Positions 35,101 through 50,995 of a stretch of DNA of 64,000 bases are shown one piece after another. Both the position numbers and the translations under genes were made by a program. The DNA comes from Mimachlamys varia. Taxonomy: Eukaryota; Mollusca; Bivalvia; Pectinida; Pectinidae. The notes under the pieces are model-generated. The model saw only the letters and a list, made by a program, of their open reading frames with translations. It made no database searches and was not told the origin of the DNA. The first letter of the stretch is position 1; every line of letters begins with the position of its first letter. The stretch covers positions 14,627,282-14,691,281 of the forward strand of contig OX392536.1 in assembly GCA_947623455.1 (NCBI GenBank), written 5' to 3'.

Positions 35101-38100
35101 CCACCGGAGAGGGCATTAGATCACACTCACAGAGCCTCCGGAGAGGGTATTAGATCACACTCATAGAACCTCCTGAGAGGGTATTAGATCACACTCACAG
35201 AACCCCCGGACAGGGTATTAGGTCACACTCACAGAACTTCCGGAGAGGGTATTAGATGACACTCACAGAACTTCCGGAGAGGGTATTAGATCACACTCAC
35301 AGAATCTCCGGAGAGGGTGTTAGGTCACACTCACAGAGCCTCCGGAGAGGGCATTAGATCACACTCACAGAGCCTCCGGAGAGGGTATTAGATCACACAC
35401 ACAGAACCCTCGTAGATGGTATTAGATCACACTCACAGAACCCCCGGAGAGGGTATTTGGTAACACTCACACAACCTCCGGAGATTGTATTAGATCACAC
35501 TCACAGAACCTCCGGATAGGGCATTAGATCACACTCACAGAACCCCCGTAGAGGGTATTAGGTCACACTCACAGAACCTCCGGAGAAGGTATTAGGTCAC
35601 ACTCACAGAACCCCCGGAGAGGGTATTAGTTCACACTCACAGAACCCCCGTAGAGGGTATTAGATCACACTCACAGAACCCCCGGAGAGGGTATTAGATC
35701 ACACTCACAGAACCTCCGGAGAGGGTATTAAGTCACACTCACAGAACCCCCGGAGAGGGTATTAGTTCACACTCACAGAACCCCCGTAGAGGGTATTAGA
35801 TCACACTCACAGAACCCCCGGAGAGGGTATTAGATCACACTCACAGAACCTCCAGAGAGGGTATTAGATCACACTCACAGAACCCCCGGAGAGGGTATTA
35901 GATCACACTCACAGAACCTCCGGAGATTGTATTAGATCACACTCACAGAGCCTCCGGAGAGGGTATTAGATCACACTCACAGAGCCTCCGGAGAGGGTAT
36001 TAGATCACACTCACAGAACCTCCGGAGAGGGTATTAGATCACACTCACAGAACCCCCGGAGAGGGTATTAGATCACACTCACAGAACCTCCGGAGAGGGT
36101 ATTAGGTCACACTCACAGAGCCTCCGGAGAGGGTATTAGATCACACTCACAGAGCTTCCGGAGAGGGCATTAGATCACACTCACAGAACCTCCGGAGAGG
36201 GTATTAGATCACACTCACAGAACGTCCGGAGAGGGTATTAGATCACACTCACAGAGCCTCCGGAGAGGGTATTAGGTCACACTCACAGAACCCACGGAGA
36301 GGGTATTAAGTCACACTCACAGAGCCTCCGGAGAGGGTATAAGATCACACTCATATAGCCTGCGGAGAGGGTATTAGGTCACACTCACAGAGCCTCCGGA
36401 GAGGGTATTAGATCACACTCACAGAACCTCCGGAGAGGGTATTAGATCACACTCACAGAGCCTCCGGAGAGGGTATTAGATCACACTCACAGAACCTCCG
36501 CAGAGGGTATTAGATCACACTCACAGAACCTCCGGAGAGAGTATTAGATCACACTCACAGAGCCTCCGGAGAGGGTATTAGATCACACTCACAGAACCTC
36601 CGGAGAGGGTATTAGATCACACTCACAGAGCCTCCGGAGAGGGTATTAGATCACACTCACAGAACCTCCGGAGAGGGTATTAGATCACACTCACAGAACC
36701 TCCGGAGAGGGTATTAGATCACACTCACAGAACCTCCGGAGAGGGTATTACATCACACTCACAGAGCTTCCGGAGAGGGTATTAGATCACACTCACAGAA
36801 CCTCCGGAGAGGGTATTAGATCACACTTACAGAGCCTCCGGAGAGGGTATTAGATCACACTCACAGAGCCTCCGGAGAGGGTATTAGATCACACTCACAG
36901 AACCTACGGAGAGGGTATTAGGTCACACTCACACAGCCTCCGGAGAGGGTATTAGATCACACTCACAGAGCATCCGGAGAGGGTATTAGATCACACTCAC
37001 AGAACCTCCGGATAGGGTATTAGATCACACTCACAGAACCTCCGAGAGGGTATTAGATCACACTCACAGAACCTCCGAGAGGGTATTAGATCTCACTCAG
37101 AGACCCCCGGAGAGGGTATTAGGTCACACTCACAGGGCCTCCGGAGAAGGTATTAGATCACACTCAAAGAACCCCCGGAGAGGGTATTAGATCACACTCA
37201 CAGAGCCTCCGGAGAGGGCATTAGGTCACACTCACAGAGCCTCCGGAGAAGGTATTAGATTACACTCAAAGAACCCCCGGAGAGGGCATTAGATCACACT
37301 CACAGAACCCCCGGAGAGGGTATTAGGTCACACTCACAGAACCTCCGGAGAGGGTATTAGATCACACTCACAGAGCTTCCGGAGAGGGTATTAGGTCACA
37401 CTCACAGAACCTCCGGAGAGGGTATTAGATCACACTCACAGAACCTCCGAGAGGGTATTAGATCACACTCACAGAACCCCGGAGAGGGTATTAGGTCACA
37501 CTCACAGAGCCTCCGGAGAGGGCATTAGATCACACTCACAGATCCTCCGGAGAGGGTATTAGATCACACTCACAGAACCTCCGGAGAGGGTATTAGGTCA
37601 CACTCACAGAGCGTCAGGAGAGGGTATTAGATCACACTCACAGAACCCCCGGAGAGGGTATTAGATCACACTCACAGAACCTCCGGAGAGGGTATTAGGT
37701 CACACTCACAGAGCCTACGGAGAAGGTATTAGATCACACTCAAAGAACCCCCGGAGAGGGTATTAGATCACACTCAGAGAACCTCCGGAGAGGGTATTAG
37801 TTCACACTCACAGAGCTTCCGGAGAGGGTTTTAGATCACACTCACAGAACCTCCGGAGAGGGTATTAGATCACACTCACAGAGCTTCCGGAGAGGGTATT
37901 AGATCACACTCAAAGAACCTCCGGAGAGGGCATTAGATCACACTCACAGAACCTCCGGAGAGGGTATTAGATCACACTCACAGAGCCTCCGGAGAGGGTA
38001 TTAGATCACACTCAAAGAACCTCCGGAGAGGGCATTAGATCACACTCACAGAGCCTCCGGAGAGGGTATTAGGTCACACTCACAGAACCCCCGGAGAGGG

Positions 38101-41100
38101 TATTAGGTCACACTCACAGACCCCCGGACAGGGTATTAGGTCACACTCACAGAACCTCCGGAGAGGGTATTAGATGACACTCACAGAAACTCCGGAGAGG
38201 GTTTTAGATCACACACACAGAAACTCCGGATAGGGTATTAGATCACACTCACAGAGCTTCCGGAGAGAGCATTAGATCACACTCACAGAGCCTCCGGAGA
38301 GGGTATTAGATCACACTCACAGAGCTTCCGGAGAGGGCATTAGATCACACTCACAGAACCTCCGAGAGGGTATTAGATCACACTCACAGACCCCCGGAGA
38401 GAGTATTAGGTCACACTCACAGAACCTCCGGATAGGGTATTAGATCACACTCACAGAACCTCCGGAGAGGGTATTAGATCACACTCACAGAACCTCCGGA
38501 GAGGGTATTAGATCACACTCACAGAGCTTCCGGAGAGGGTATTAGATCACACTCACAGAACCTCCGGAGAGGGTATTAGATCACACTCACAGAGCCTCCG
38601 GAGAGGGTATTAGATCACACTCACAGAACCTCCGGAGAGGGTATTAGATCACACTCACAGAACCTCCGGAGAGGGTATTAGATCACACTCACAGAACCTC
38701 CGGAGAAGGTATTACATCACACTCACAGAGCTTCCGGAGAGGGTATTAGATCACACTCACAGAACCTCCGGAGAGGGTATTAGATCACACTTACAGAGCC
38801 TCCGGAGAGGGTATTAGATCACACTCACAGAGCCTCCGGAGAGGGTATTAGATCACACTCACAGAACCTACGGAGAGGGTATTAGGTCACACTCACAGGG
38901 CCTCCGGAGAAGGTATTAGATCACACTCAAAGAACCCCCGGAGAGGGTATTAGATCACACTCACAGAGCCTCCGGAGAGGGCATTAGGTCACACTCACAG
39001 AGCCTCCGGAGAAGGTATTAGATTATACTCAAAGAACCCCCGGAGAGGGTATTAGGTCACACTCACAGACCCCCGGAGAGGGTATTAGATCACACTCACA
39101 GAGCCTCCGGAGAAGGTATGAGGTCACACTCACAGCCCCCCGGAGAGGGTATTAGATCACACTCACAGAACCTCCGGAGAGGGTATTAGATCACACTCAC
39201 AGAGCCTCCGGAGAGGGTATTAGATCACACTCACAGAACCTCCGGAGAGGGTATTAGGTCACACTCACAGAGCCTCCGGAGAGGGTATTAGATCACACTC
39301 ACAGAACCTCCGGAGAGGGTATTAGATCACACCCACAGAGCCTCCGGAGAGGGTATTAGATCACACTCACAGAACCTCCGGATAGGGTATTAGATCACAC
39401 TCACAGAGCCTCCGGAGAGGGTATTAGATCATACTCACAGAACCTCCGGAGAGGGTATTAGATCACACTCACAGAGCTTCCGGAGAGGGTATTAGATCAC
39501 ACTCACAGAACCTCCGGAGAGGGTATTAGATCACACTCACAGAGCCTCCGGAGAGGGTATTAGATCACACTCACAGAACCTCCGGAGAGGGTATTAGATC
39601 ACACTCACAGAACCTCCGGAGAGGGTATTAGATCACACTCACAGAACCTCCGGAGAGGGTATTACATCACACTCACAGAGCTTCCGGAGAGGGTATTAGA
39701 TCACACTCACAGAACCTCCGGAGAGGGTATTAGATCACACTTACAGAGCCTCCGGAGAGGGTATTAGATCACACTCACAGAGCCTCCGGAGAGGGTATTA
39801 GATCACACTCACAGAACCTACGGAGAGGGTATTAGGTCACACTCACACAGCCTCCGGAGAGGGTATTAGATCACACTCACAGAGCATCCGGAGAGGGTAT
39901 TAGATCACACTCACAGAACCTCCGGATAGGGTATTAGATCACACTCACAGAACCTCCGAGAGGGTATTAGATCACACTCACAGAACCTCTGAGAGGGTAT
40001 TAGATCACACTCAGAGACCCCCGGAGAGGGTATTAGGTCACACTCACAGGGCCTCCGGAGAAGGTATTAGATCACACTCAAAGAACCCCCGGAGAGGGTA
40101 TTAGATCACACTCACAGAGCCTCCGGAGAGGGCATTAGGTCACACTCACAGAGCCTCCGGAGAAGGTATTAGATTACACTCAAAGAACCCCCGGAGAGGG
40201 CATTAGATCACACTCACAGAACCCCCGGAGAGGGTATTAGGTCACACTCACAGAACCTCCGGAGAGGGTATTAGATCACACTCACAGAGCTTCCGGAGAG
40301 GGTATTAGGTCACACTCACAGAACCTCCGGAGAGGGTATTAGATCACACTCACAGAACCTTTCGAGAGGGTATTAGATCACACTCACAGACCCCCGGAGA
40401 GGGTATTAGGTCACACTCACAGAGCCTCCGGAGAGGGCATTAGATCACACTCACAGATCCTCCGGAGAGGGTATTAGATCACACTCACAGAACCTCCGGA
40501 GAGGGTATTAGGTCACACTCACAGAGCCTCAGGAGAGGGTATTAGATCACACTCACAGAACCCCCGGAGAGGGTATTAGATCACACTCACAGAACCTCCG
40601 GAGAGGGTATTAGGTCACACTCACAGAGCCTCCGGAGAAGGTATGAGATCACACTCAAAGAACCCCCGGAGAGGGTATTAGATCACACTCAGAGAACCTC
40701 CGGAGAGGGTATTAGATCACACTCACAGAGCTTCCGGAGAGGGTTTTAGATCACACTCACAGAACCTCCGGAGAGGGTATTAGATCACACTCACATAGCT
40801 TCCGGAGAGGGTATTAGATCACACTCAAAGAACCTCCGGAGAGGGCATTAGATCACACTCACAGAGCTTCCGGAGAGGGTTTTAGATCACACTCACAGAA
40901 CCTCCGGAGAGGGTATTAGATCACACTCACAGAGCTTCCGGAGAGGGTATTAGATCACACTCAAAGAACCTCCGGAGAGGGCATTAGATCACACTCACAG
41001 AACCTCCGGAGAGGGTATTAGATCACACTCACAGAGCCTCCGGAGAGGGTATTAGATCACACTCAAAGAACCTCCGGAGAGGGCATTAGATCACACTCAC

Positions 41101-42649
41101 AGAGCCTCCGGAGAAGGTATTAGGTCACACTCACAGAACCCCCGGAGAGGGTATTAGGTCACACTCACAGACCCCCGGACAGGGTATTAGGTCACACTCA
41201 CAGAACCTCCGGAGAGGGTATTAGATGACACTCACAGAAACTCCGGAGAGGGTTTTAGATCACACACACAGAAACTCCGGAGAGGGTATTAGATCACACT
41301 CACAGAGCTTCCGGAGAGAGCATTAGATCACACTCACAGAGCCTCCGGAGAGGGTATTAGATCACACACACAGAGCCTCCTGAGAGGGTATTAGATCACA
41401 CTCACAGAACCCCCGGAGAGGGCATTAGATCACACTCACAGAACCTCCGGAGAGGGCATTAGATCACACTCACAGAACCCCCGGAGAGGGTATTAGGTCA
41501 CACTCACAGAACCTCCGGAGAGGGTATTAGATCACACTCACAGAGCTTCCGGAGAGGGTATTAGGTCACACTCACAGAACCTCCGGAGAGGGTATTAGAT
41601 CACACTCACAGAACCTCCGAGAGGGTATTAGATCACACTCACAGACCCCCGGAGAGGGTATTAGGTCACACTCACAGAGCCTCCGGAGAGGGCATTAGAT
41701 CACACTCACAGAACCTCCGGAGAGGGTATTAGATCACACTCACAGAACCTCCGGAGAGGGTATTACATCACACTCACAGAGCTTCCGGAGAGGGTATTAG
41801 ATCACACTCACAGAACCCCCGGAGAGGGTATTAGATCACACTCAGAGAACCTCCGGAGAGGGTATTAGATCACACTCACAGAGCTTCCGGAGAGGGTTTT
41901 AGATCACACTCACAGAACCTCTGGAGAGGGTATTAGATCACACTCACAGAGCTTCCGGAGAGGGTATTAGATCACACTCAAAGAACCTCCGGAGAGGGCA
42001 TTAGATCACACTCACAGAACCTCCGGAGAGGGTATTAGATCACACTCACAGAGCCTCCGGAGAGGGTATTAGATCACACTCAAAGAACCTCCGGAGAGGG
42101 CATTAGATCACACTCACAGAGCCTCCGGAGAGGGTATTAGGTCACACTCACAGAACCCCCGGAGAGGGTATTAGGTCACACTCACAGACCCCCGGACAGG
42201 GTATTAGGTCACACTCACAGAACCTCCGGAGAGGGTATTAGATGACACTCACAGAAACTCCGGAGAGGGTTTTAGATCACACACACAGAAACTCCGGAGA
42301 GGGTATTAGATCACACTCACAGAGCTTCCGGAGAGAGCATTAGATCACACTCACAGAGCCTCCGGAGAGGGTATTAGATCACACTCACAGAGCTTCCGGA
42401 GAGGGCATTAGATCACACTCACAGAACCTCCGAGAGGGTATTAGATCACACTCACAGACCCCCGGAGAGGGTATTAGGTCACACTCACAGAGCTTCCGGA
42501 GAGGGCATTAGGTCACACTCACAGATCCACCGGAGAGGGTATTAGATCACACTCACAGAACCTCCGGAGAGGGTATTAGGTCACACTCACAGAGCTTCCG
42601 GAGAAGGTATTAGATCACACTCACAGAACCTCCGGAGAGGGTATTAGAT

Positions 42650-45600
42650 CACACTCACAGAGCCTCCGGAGAGGGTATTAGATCACACTCACAGAACCTC
42701 CGGATAGGGTATTAGATCACACTCACAGAACCTCCGGAGAGGGTATTAGGTCACACTCACAGAGCCTCCGCAGAAGATATTAGATCACACTCAAAGAACT
42801 CCCGGAGAGGGTATTAGATCACACTCAAAGAACCTCCGGAGAGGGTATTAGGTCACACTCACAGAACCCCCGGAGAGGGTATTAGATCACACTCACAGAG
42901 CCTCCGTAGAGGGTATTAGAACACACTCACAGAACCTCTGGAGAGGGTATTAGATCACACTCACAGAGCCTCCGGATAGGGTATTAGATCACACTTACAG
43001 AGTCTCCGGAGAAGGTATTAGATCACACTCACAGAACCCCCGGATAGGGTATTAGATCATACACATATAGCCTCCGGAGAGGGTATTACATCACTCTCAC
43101 AGAACCCCCGGAGAGGGTATTAGGTCCCACTCACATAACCTCCGGAGAAGGTATTAGGTCACACTCACAGAACCTCCGGAGAGGGTATTAGGTCACACTC
43201 ACAGGACCTCCGCAGAGGGTATTAGATCGCACTCACAGAACCCCCGTAGAGGGTATTAGATCAGACTCACAAGGTCTCCGGAGAGGGTATTAGGTCACAC
43301 TCACAGAACCCCCGGAGAGGGTATTAGGTCACAATCATAAAACCCAAGGAGAGGGTATTAGGTCACACTCAAAGAGCCTCCGGAGAAGGTATTAGATCAG
43401 ACTCAAAGAACCCCCGGAGAGGGTATTAGATCACACTCACAGAGCCTCCGGAGAGGGTATTAGATCACCCTCACAGACCTCCCGGAGAGGATATTAGGTC
43501 ACACTCACAGAACCCCCGGAGACGGCTTTAGGTCACACTCACACAGCCTCCGGAGACGGCTTTAGGTCACACTCACAGAGCCTCCGGAGAGGGTATTAGG
43601 TCACACTCACAGAGCCTCCGGAGAGGGTATTAGATTACACTCACAGAGCCTCCGGTGAGGGTATTAGATCACACTCACAGAACTTCCGGAGAGGGCATTA
43701 GATCACACTCAGAGAGCCTCCGGAGAGGGTATTAGATCACACTCACAGAACCCCCGGAGAGGGTATTAGATCACACTCACAGAACCCCCGGAGAGGGTAT
43801 TAGATCACACTCACAGAACCCCCGGAGGGGGTATTAGGTCACACTCACAGAGCCTCCGAATAGGGTATTAGATCACACTCACAGAGCCTCCGGAGAGGGT
43901 ATTAGATCACACTCACAGAACCCCCGGAGAGGGTATTAGATCACACTCACAGAACCCCCGGAGAGGGTATTAGGTCACACTCACACAACCTCCGGAGATT
44001 GTATTAGATTACACTCACAGAACCTCCGGATAGGGCATTAGATCACACTCACAGAACCCCCGGAGAGGGTATTAGGTCACACTCACAGAACCTCCGGAGA
44101 GGGTATTAGGTCACACTCACAGAACCCCCGGAGAGGGTATTAGTTCACACTCACAGAACCCCCGTAGAGGGTATTAGATCACACTCACAGAACCCCCAGA
44201 GAGGGTTTTAGATCACACTCACAGAACCTACGGAGAGGGTATTAGGTCACACTCACACAGCCTCCGGAGAGGGTATTAGGTCACACTCACACAGCCTCCG
44301 GAGAGGGTATTAGATCACACTCACAGAACCTCCGGATAGGGTATTAGATCACACTCACAGAACCTCCGAGAGGGTATTAGATCACACTCACAGAACCTCC
44401 GAGAGGGTATTAGATCACACTCAGAGACCCCCGGAGAGGGTATTAGGTCACACTCACAGGGCCTCCGGAGAAGGTATTAGATCACACTCAAAGAACCCCC
44501 GGAGAGGGTATTAGATCACACTCACAGAGCCTCCGGAGAGGGCATTAGGTCACACTCACAGAGCCTCCGGAGAAGGTATTAGATTACACTCAAAGAACCC
44601 CCGGAGAGGGTATTAGGTCACACTCACAGAGCCTCCGCAGAAGATATTAGATCACACTCAAAGAACTCCCGGAGAGGGTATTAGATCACACTCACAGAAC
44701 CTCCGGAGAGGGTATTAGATCACACTCACAGAGCCTCCGGAGAGGGTATTAGATCACACTCACAGAACCTCCGGATAGGGTATTAGATCACACTCACAGA
44801 ACCTCCGGAGAGGGTATTAGGTCACACTCACAGAGCCTCCGCAGAAGATATTAGATCACACTCAAAGAACTCCCGGAGAGGGTATTAGATCACACTCAAA
44901 GAACCTCCGGAGAGGGTATTAGGTCACACTCACAGAACCCCCGGAGAGGGTATTAGATCACACTCACAGAGCCTCCGTAGAGGGTATTAGAACACACTCA
45001 CAGAACCTCTGGAGAGGGTATTAGATCACACTCACAGAGCCTCCGGAGAGGGTGTTAGATCACACTTACAGAGTCTCCGGAGAAGGTATTAGATCACACT
45101 CACAGAACCCCCGGATAGGGTATTAGATCATACACATATAGCCTCCGGAGAGGGTATTACATCACTCTCACAGAACCCCCGGAGAGGGTATTAGGTCCCA
45201 CTCACATAACCTCCGGAGAAGGTATTAGGTCACACTCACAGAACCTCCGGAGAGGGTATTAGGTCACACTCACAGGACCTCCGCAGAGGGTATTAGATCG
45301 CACTCACAGAACCCCCGTAGAGGGTATTAGATCAGACTCACAAGGTCTCCGGAGAGGGTATTAGGTCACACTCACAGAACCCCCGGAGAGGGTATTAGGT
45401 CACAATCATAAAACCCAAGGAGAGGGTATTAGGTCACACTCAAAGAGCCTCCGGAGAAGGTATTAGATCAGACTCAAAGAACCCCCGGAGAGGGTATTAG
45501 ATCACACTCACAGAGCCTCCGGAGAGGGTATTAGATCACCCTCACAGACCTCCCGGAGAGGATATTAGGTCACACTCACAGAACCCCCGGAGACGGCTTT

Positions 45601-46680
45601 AGGTCACACTCACACAGCCTCCGGAGACGGCTTTAGGTCACACTCACAGAGCCTCCGGAGAGGGTATTAGGTCACACTCACAGAGCCTCCGGAGAGGGTA
45701 TTAGATTACACTCACAGAGCCTCCGGTGAGGGTATTAGATCACACTCACAGAACTTCCGGAGAGGGCATTAGATCACACTCACAGAGCCTCCGGAGAGGG
45801 TATTAGATCACACTCACAGAACCCCCGGAGAGGGTATTAGATCACACTCACAGAACCCCCGGAGAGGGTATTAGATCACACTCACAGAACCCCCGGAGGG
45901 GGTATTAGGTCACACTCACAGAGCCTCCGAATAGGGTATTAGATCACACTCACAGAGCCTCCGGAGAGGGTATTAGATCACACTCACAGAACCCCCGGAG
46001 AGGGTATTAGATCACACTCACAGAACCCCCGGAGAGGGTATTAGGTCACACTCACACAACCTCCGGAGATTGTATTAGATTACACTCACAGAACCTCCGG
46101 ATAGGGCATTAGATCACACTCACAGAACCCCCGGAGAGGGTATTAGGTCACACTCACAGAACCTCCGGAGAGGGTATTAGGTCACACTCACAGAACCCCC
46201 GGAGAGGGTATTAGTTCACACTCACAGAACCCCCGTAGAGGGTATTAGATCACACTCACAGAACCCCCAGAGAGGGTTTTAGATCACACTCACAGAACCT
46301 ACGGAGAGGGTATTAGGTCACACTCACACAGCCTCCGGAGAGGGTATTAGATCACACTCACAGAGCATCCGGAGAGGGTATTAGATCACACTCACAGAAC
46401 CTCCGGATAGGGTATTAGATCACACTCACAGAACCTCCGAGAGGGTATTAGATCACACTCACAGAACCTCCGAGAGGGTATTAGATCACACTCAGAGACC
46501 CCCGGAGAGGGTATTAGGTCACACTCACAGGGCCTCCGGAGAAGGTATTAGATCACACTCAAAGAACCCCCGGAGAGGGTATTAGATCACACTCACAGAG
46601 CCTCCGGAGAGGGCATTAGGTCACACTCACAGAGCCTCCGGAGAAGGTATTAGATTACACTCAAAGAACCCCCGGAGAGG
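42650..46680. repeat. Higher-order repeat: 2,071-bp offset duplication
   Basis: CAGAAGATAT at 42771/44842, CATACACATA at 43058/45129 and AACCCAAGGA at 43341/45412 are all 2,071 bp apart. Both copies share private variants (GATCGCACTC, GATCAGACTCAAAG), so they arose from one event. They differ near 44280 versus 46350, where one or two units have been replaced. The edges are approximate. Confidence 0.75.
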
Positions 46681-48319
46681 GTATTAGGTCACACTCACAG
46701 ACCCCCGGAGAGGGTATTAGATCACACTCACAGAGCCTCCGGAGAAGGTATGAGGTCACACTCACAGCCCCCCGGAGAGGGTATTAGATCACACTCACAG
46801 AACCTCCGGAGAGGGCATTAGATCACACTCACAGAACCCCCGAGAGGGCATTAGATCACACACACAGAGCCTCCTGAGAGGGTATTAGATCACACTCACA
46901 GAACCCCCGGAGAGGGCATTAGATCACACTCACAGAACCTCCGGAGAGGGCATTAGATCACACTCACAGAACCCCCGGAGAGGGTATTAGGTCACACTCA
47001 CAGAACCTCCGGAGAGGGTATTAGATCACACTCACAGAACCTCCGAGAGGGTATTAGATCACACTCACAGACCCCCGGAGAGGGTATTAGGTCACACTCA
47101 CAGAGCCTCCGGAGAGGGCATTAGATCACACTCACAGATCCTCCGGTGAGGGTATTAGATCACACTCACAGAACCTCCGGAGAGGGTATTAGGTCACACT
47201 CACAGAGCCTCAGGAGAGGGTATTAGATCACACTCACAGAACCCCCGGAGAGGGTATTAGATCACACTCTCAGAACCTCCGGAGAGGGTATTAGGTCACA
47301 CTCACAGAGCCTCCGGAGAAGGTATTAGATCACACTCAAAGAACCCCCGGAGAGGGTATTAGATCACACTCAGAGAACCTCCGGAGAGGGTATTAGATCA
47401 CACTCACAGAGCTTCCGGACAGGGTTTTAGATCACACTCACAGAACCTCCGGAGAGGGTATTAGATCACACTCACAGAGCTTCCGGAGAGGGTATTAGAT
47501 CACACTCAAAGAACCTCCGGAGAGGGCATTAGATCACACTCACAGAACCTCCGGAGAGGGTATTAGATCACACTCACAGAGCCTCCGGAGAGGGTATTAG
47601 ATCACACTCAAAGAACCTCCGGAGAGGGCATTAGATCACACTCACAGAGCCTCCGGAGAGGGTATTAGGTCACACTCACAGAACCCCCGGAGAGGGTATT
47701 AGGTCACACTCACAGACCCCCGGACAGGGTATTAGGTCACACTCACAGAACCTCCGGAGAGGGTATTAGATGACACTCACAGAAACTCCGGAGAGGGTTT
47801 TAGATCACACACACAGAAACTCCGGAGAGGGTATTAGATCACACTCACAGAGCTTCCGGAGAGAGCATTAGATCACACTCACAGAGCCTCCGGAGAGGGT
47901 ATTAGATCACACTCACAGAGTTTCCGGAGAGGGCATTAGATCACACTCACAGAACCTCCGAGAGGGTATTAGATCACACTCACAGACCCCCGGAGAGGGT
48001 ATTAGGTCACACTCACAGAGCTTCCGGAGAGGGCATTAGGTCACACTCACAGATCCACCGGAGAGGGTATTAGATCACACTCACAGAACCTCCGGAGAGG
48101 GTATTAGGTCACACTCACAGAGCTTCCGGAGAAGGTATTAGATTACACTCACAGAGCCTCCGGTGAGGGTATTAGATCACACTCACAGAACTTCCGGAGA
48201 GGGCATTAGATCACACTCACAGAGCCTCCGGAGAGGGTATTAGATCACACTCACAGAACCCCCGGAGAGGGTATTAGATCACACTCACAGAACCCCCGGA
48301 GAGGGTATTAGATCACACT

Positions 48320-50995
48320 CACAGAACCCCCGGAGGGGGTATTAGGTCACACTCACAGAGCCTCCGAAGAGGGTATTAGATCACACTCACACAGCCTCCG
48401 GAGAGGGTATTAGATCACACTCACAGAACCCCCGGAGAGGGTATTAGATCACACTCACAGAACCCCCGGAGAGGGTATTAGGTCACACTCACAGAACCTC
48501 CGGAGAGGGTATTAGATCACACTCACAGAACCTCCGGAGAGGGTTTTAGATAACACACAGAAACTCCGGAGAGGGAATTAGATCACACTCACAGAGCCTC
48601 CGGAGAGGGTATTAGATCACACTCTCAGAGCTTCCGGAGAGGGCATTAGATCACACTCACAGAACCTCCGAGAGGGTATTAGATCACACTCACAGACCCC
48701 GGGAGAGGGTATTAGGTCACACTCACAGAGCTTCCGGAGAGGACATTAGGTCACACTCACAGATCCTCCGGAGAGGGTATTAGATCACACTCACAGAACC
48801 TCCGGAGAGGGTATTAGGTCACACTCACAGAGCTTCCGGAGAAGGTATTAGATCACACTCAAAGAACCCCCGGAGAGGGTATTAGATCACACTCAAAGAA
48901 CCTCCGGAGAGGGTATTAGGTCTCACTCACAGAACCCCCGGAGAGGGTATTAGATCACACTCACAGAGCCTCCGTAGAGGGTATTAGAACACACTCACAG
49001 AACATCCGGAGAGGGTATTAGATCACACTCACAGTGCCTCCGGAGAGGGTATTAGATCACACTCACAGACCCCCGGACAGGGTATTAGGTCACACTCACA
49101 GAACCTCCGGAGAGGGTATTAGATGACACTCACAGAAACTCCGGAGAGGGTTTTAGATCACACACACAGAAACTCCGGAGAGGGTATTAGATCACACTCA
49201 CAGAGCTTCCGGAGAGAGCATTAGATCACACTCACAGAGCCTCCGGAGAGGGTATTAGATCACACTCACAGAGCTTCCGGAGAGGGCATTAGATCACACT
49301 CACAGAACCTCCGAGAGGGTATTAGATCACACTCACAGACCCCCGGAGAGGGTATTAGGTCACACTCACAGAGCTTCCGGAGAAGGTATTAGATCACACT
49401 CACAGAACCTCCGGAGAGGGTATTAGATCACACTCACAGAGCCTCCGGAGAGGGTATTAGATCACACTCACAGAACCTCCGGATAGGGTATTAGATCACA
49501 CTCACAGAACCTCCGGAGAGGGTATTAGGTCACACTCACAGAGCCTCCGCAGAAGATATTAGATCACACTCAAAGAACTCCCGGAGAGGGTATTAGATCA
49601 CACTCAAAGAACCTCCGGAGAGGGTATTAGGTCACACTCACAGAACCCCCGGAGAGGGTATTAGATCACACTCACAGAGCCTCCGTAGAGGGTATTAGAA
49701 CACACTCACAGAACCTCTGGAGAGGGTATTAGATCACACTCACAGAGCCTCCGGAGAGGGTATTAGATCACACTTACAGAGTCTCCGGAGAAGGTATTAG
49801 ATCACACTCACAGAACCCCCGGATAGGGTATTAGATCATACACATATAGCCTCCGGAGAGGGTATTACATCACTCTCACAGAACCCCCGGAGAGGGTATT
49901 AGGTCCCACTCACATAACCTCCGGAGAAGGTATTAGGTCACACTCACAGAACCCCCGGAGGGGGTATTAGGTCACACTCACAGAGCCTCCGAAGAGGGTA
50001 TTAGATCACACTCACACAGCCTCCGGAGAGGGTATTAGATCACACTCACAGAACCCCCGGAGAGGGTATTAGATCACACTCACAGAACCCCCGGAGAGGG
50101 TATTAGGTCACACTCACAGAACCTCCGGAGAGGGTATTAGATCACACTCACAGAACCTCCGGAGAGGGTTTTAGATAACACACAGAAACTCCGGAGAGGG
50201 AATTAGATCACACTCACAGAGCCTCCGGAGAGGGTATTAGATCACACTCACAGAGCTTCCGGAGAGGGCATTAGATCACACTCACAGAACCTCCGAGAGG
50301 GTATTAGATCACACTCACAGACCCCGGGAGAGGGTATTAGGTCACACTCACAGAGCTTCCGGAGAGGACATTAGGTCACACTCACAGATCCTCCGGAGAG
50401 GGTATTAGATCACACTCACAGAACCTCCGGAGAGGGTATTAGGTCACACTCACAGAGCTTCCGGAGAAGGTATTAGATCACACTCAAAGAACCCCCGGAG
50501 AGGGTATTAGATCACACTCAAAGAACCTCCGGAGAGGGTATTAGGTCTCACTCACAGAACCCCCGGAGAGGGTATTAGATCACACTCACAGAGCCTCCGT
50601 AGAGGGTATTAGAACACACTCACAGAACATCCGGAGAGGGTATTAGATCACACTCACAGTGCCTCCGGAGAGGGTATTAGATCACACTCACAGACCCCCG
50701 GACAGGGTATTAGGTCACACTCACAGAACCTCCGGAGAGGGTATTAGATGACACTCACAGAAACTCCGGAGAGGGTTTTAGATCACACACACAGAAACTC
50801 CGGAGAGGGTATTAGATCACACTCACAGAGCTTCCGGAGAGAGCATTAGATCACACTCACAGAGCCTCCGGAGAGGGTATTAGATCACACTCACAGAGCT
50901 TCCGGAGAGGGCATTAGATCACACTCACAGAACCTCCGAGAGGGTATTAGATCACACTCACAGACCCCCGGAGAGGGTATTAGGTCACACTCACA
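48320..50995. repeat. Higher-order repeat: 1,625-bp offset duplication
   Basis: Private variants recur 1,625 bp apart: CGGAGGGGGT 48331/49956, ACAGCCTCCG 48391/50016, ACCCCGGGAG 48696/50321, ACAGTGCCTC 49031/50656. The matching tracts are about 48320-49370 and 49945-50995. They are separated by sequence of a different subtype. Confidence 0.75.
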
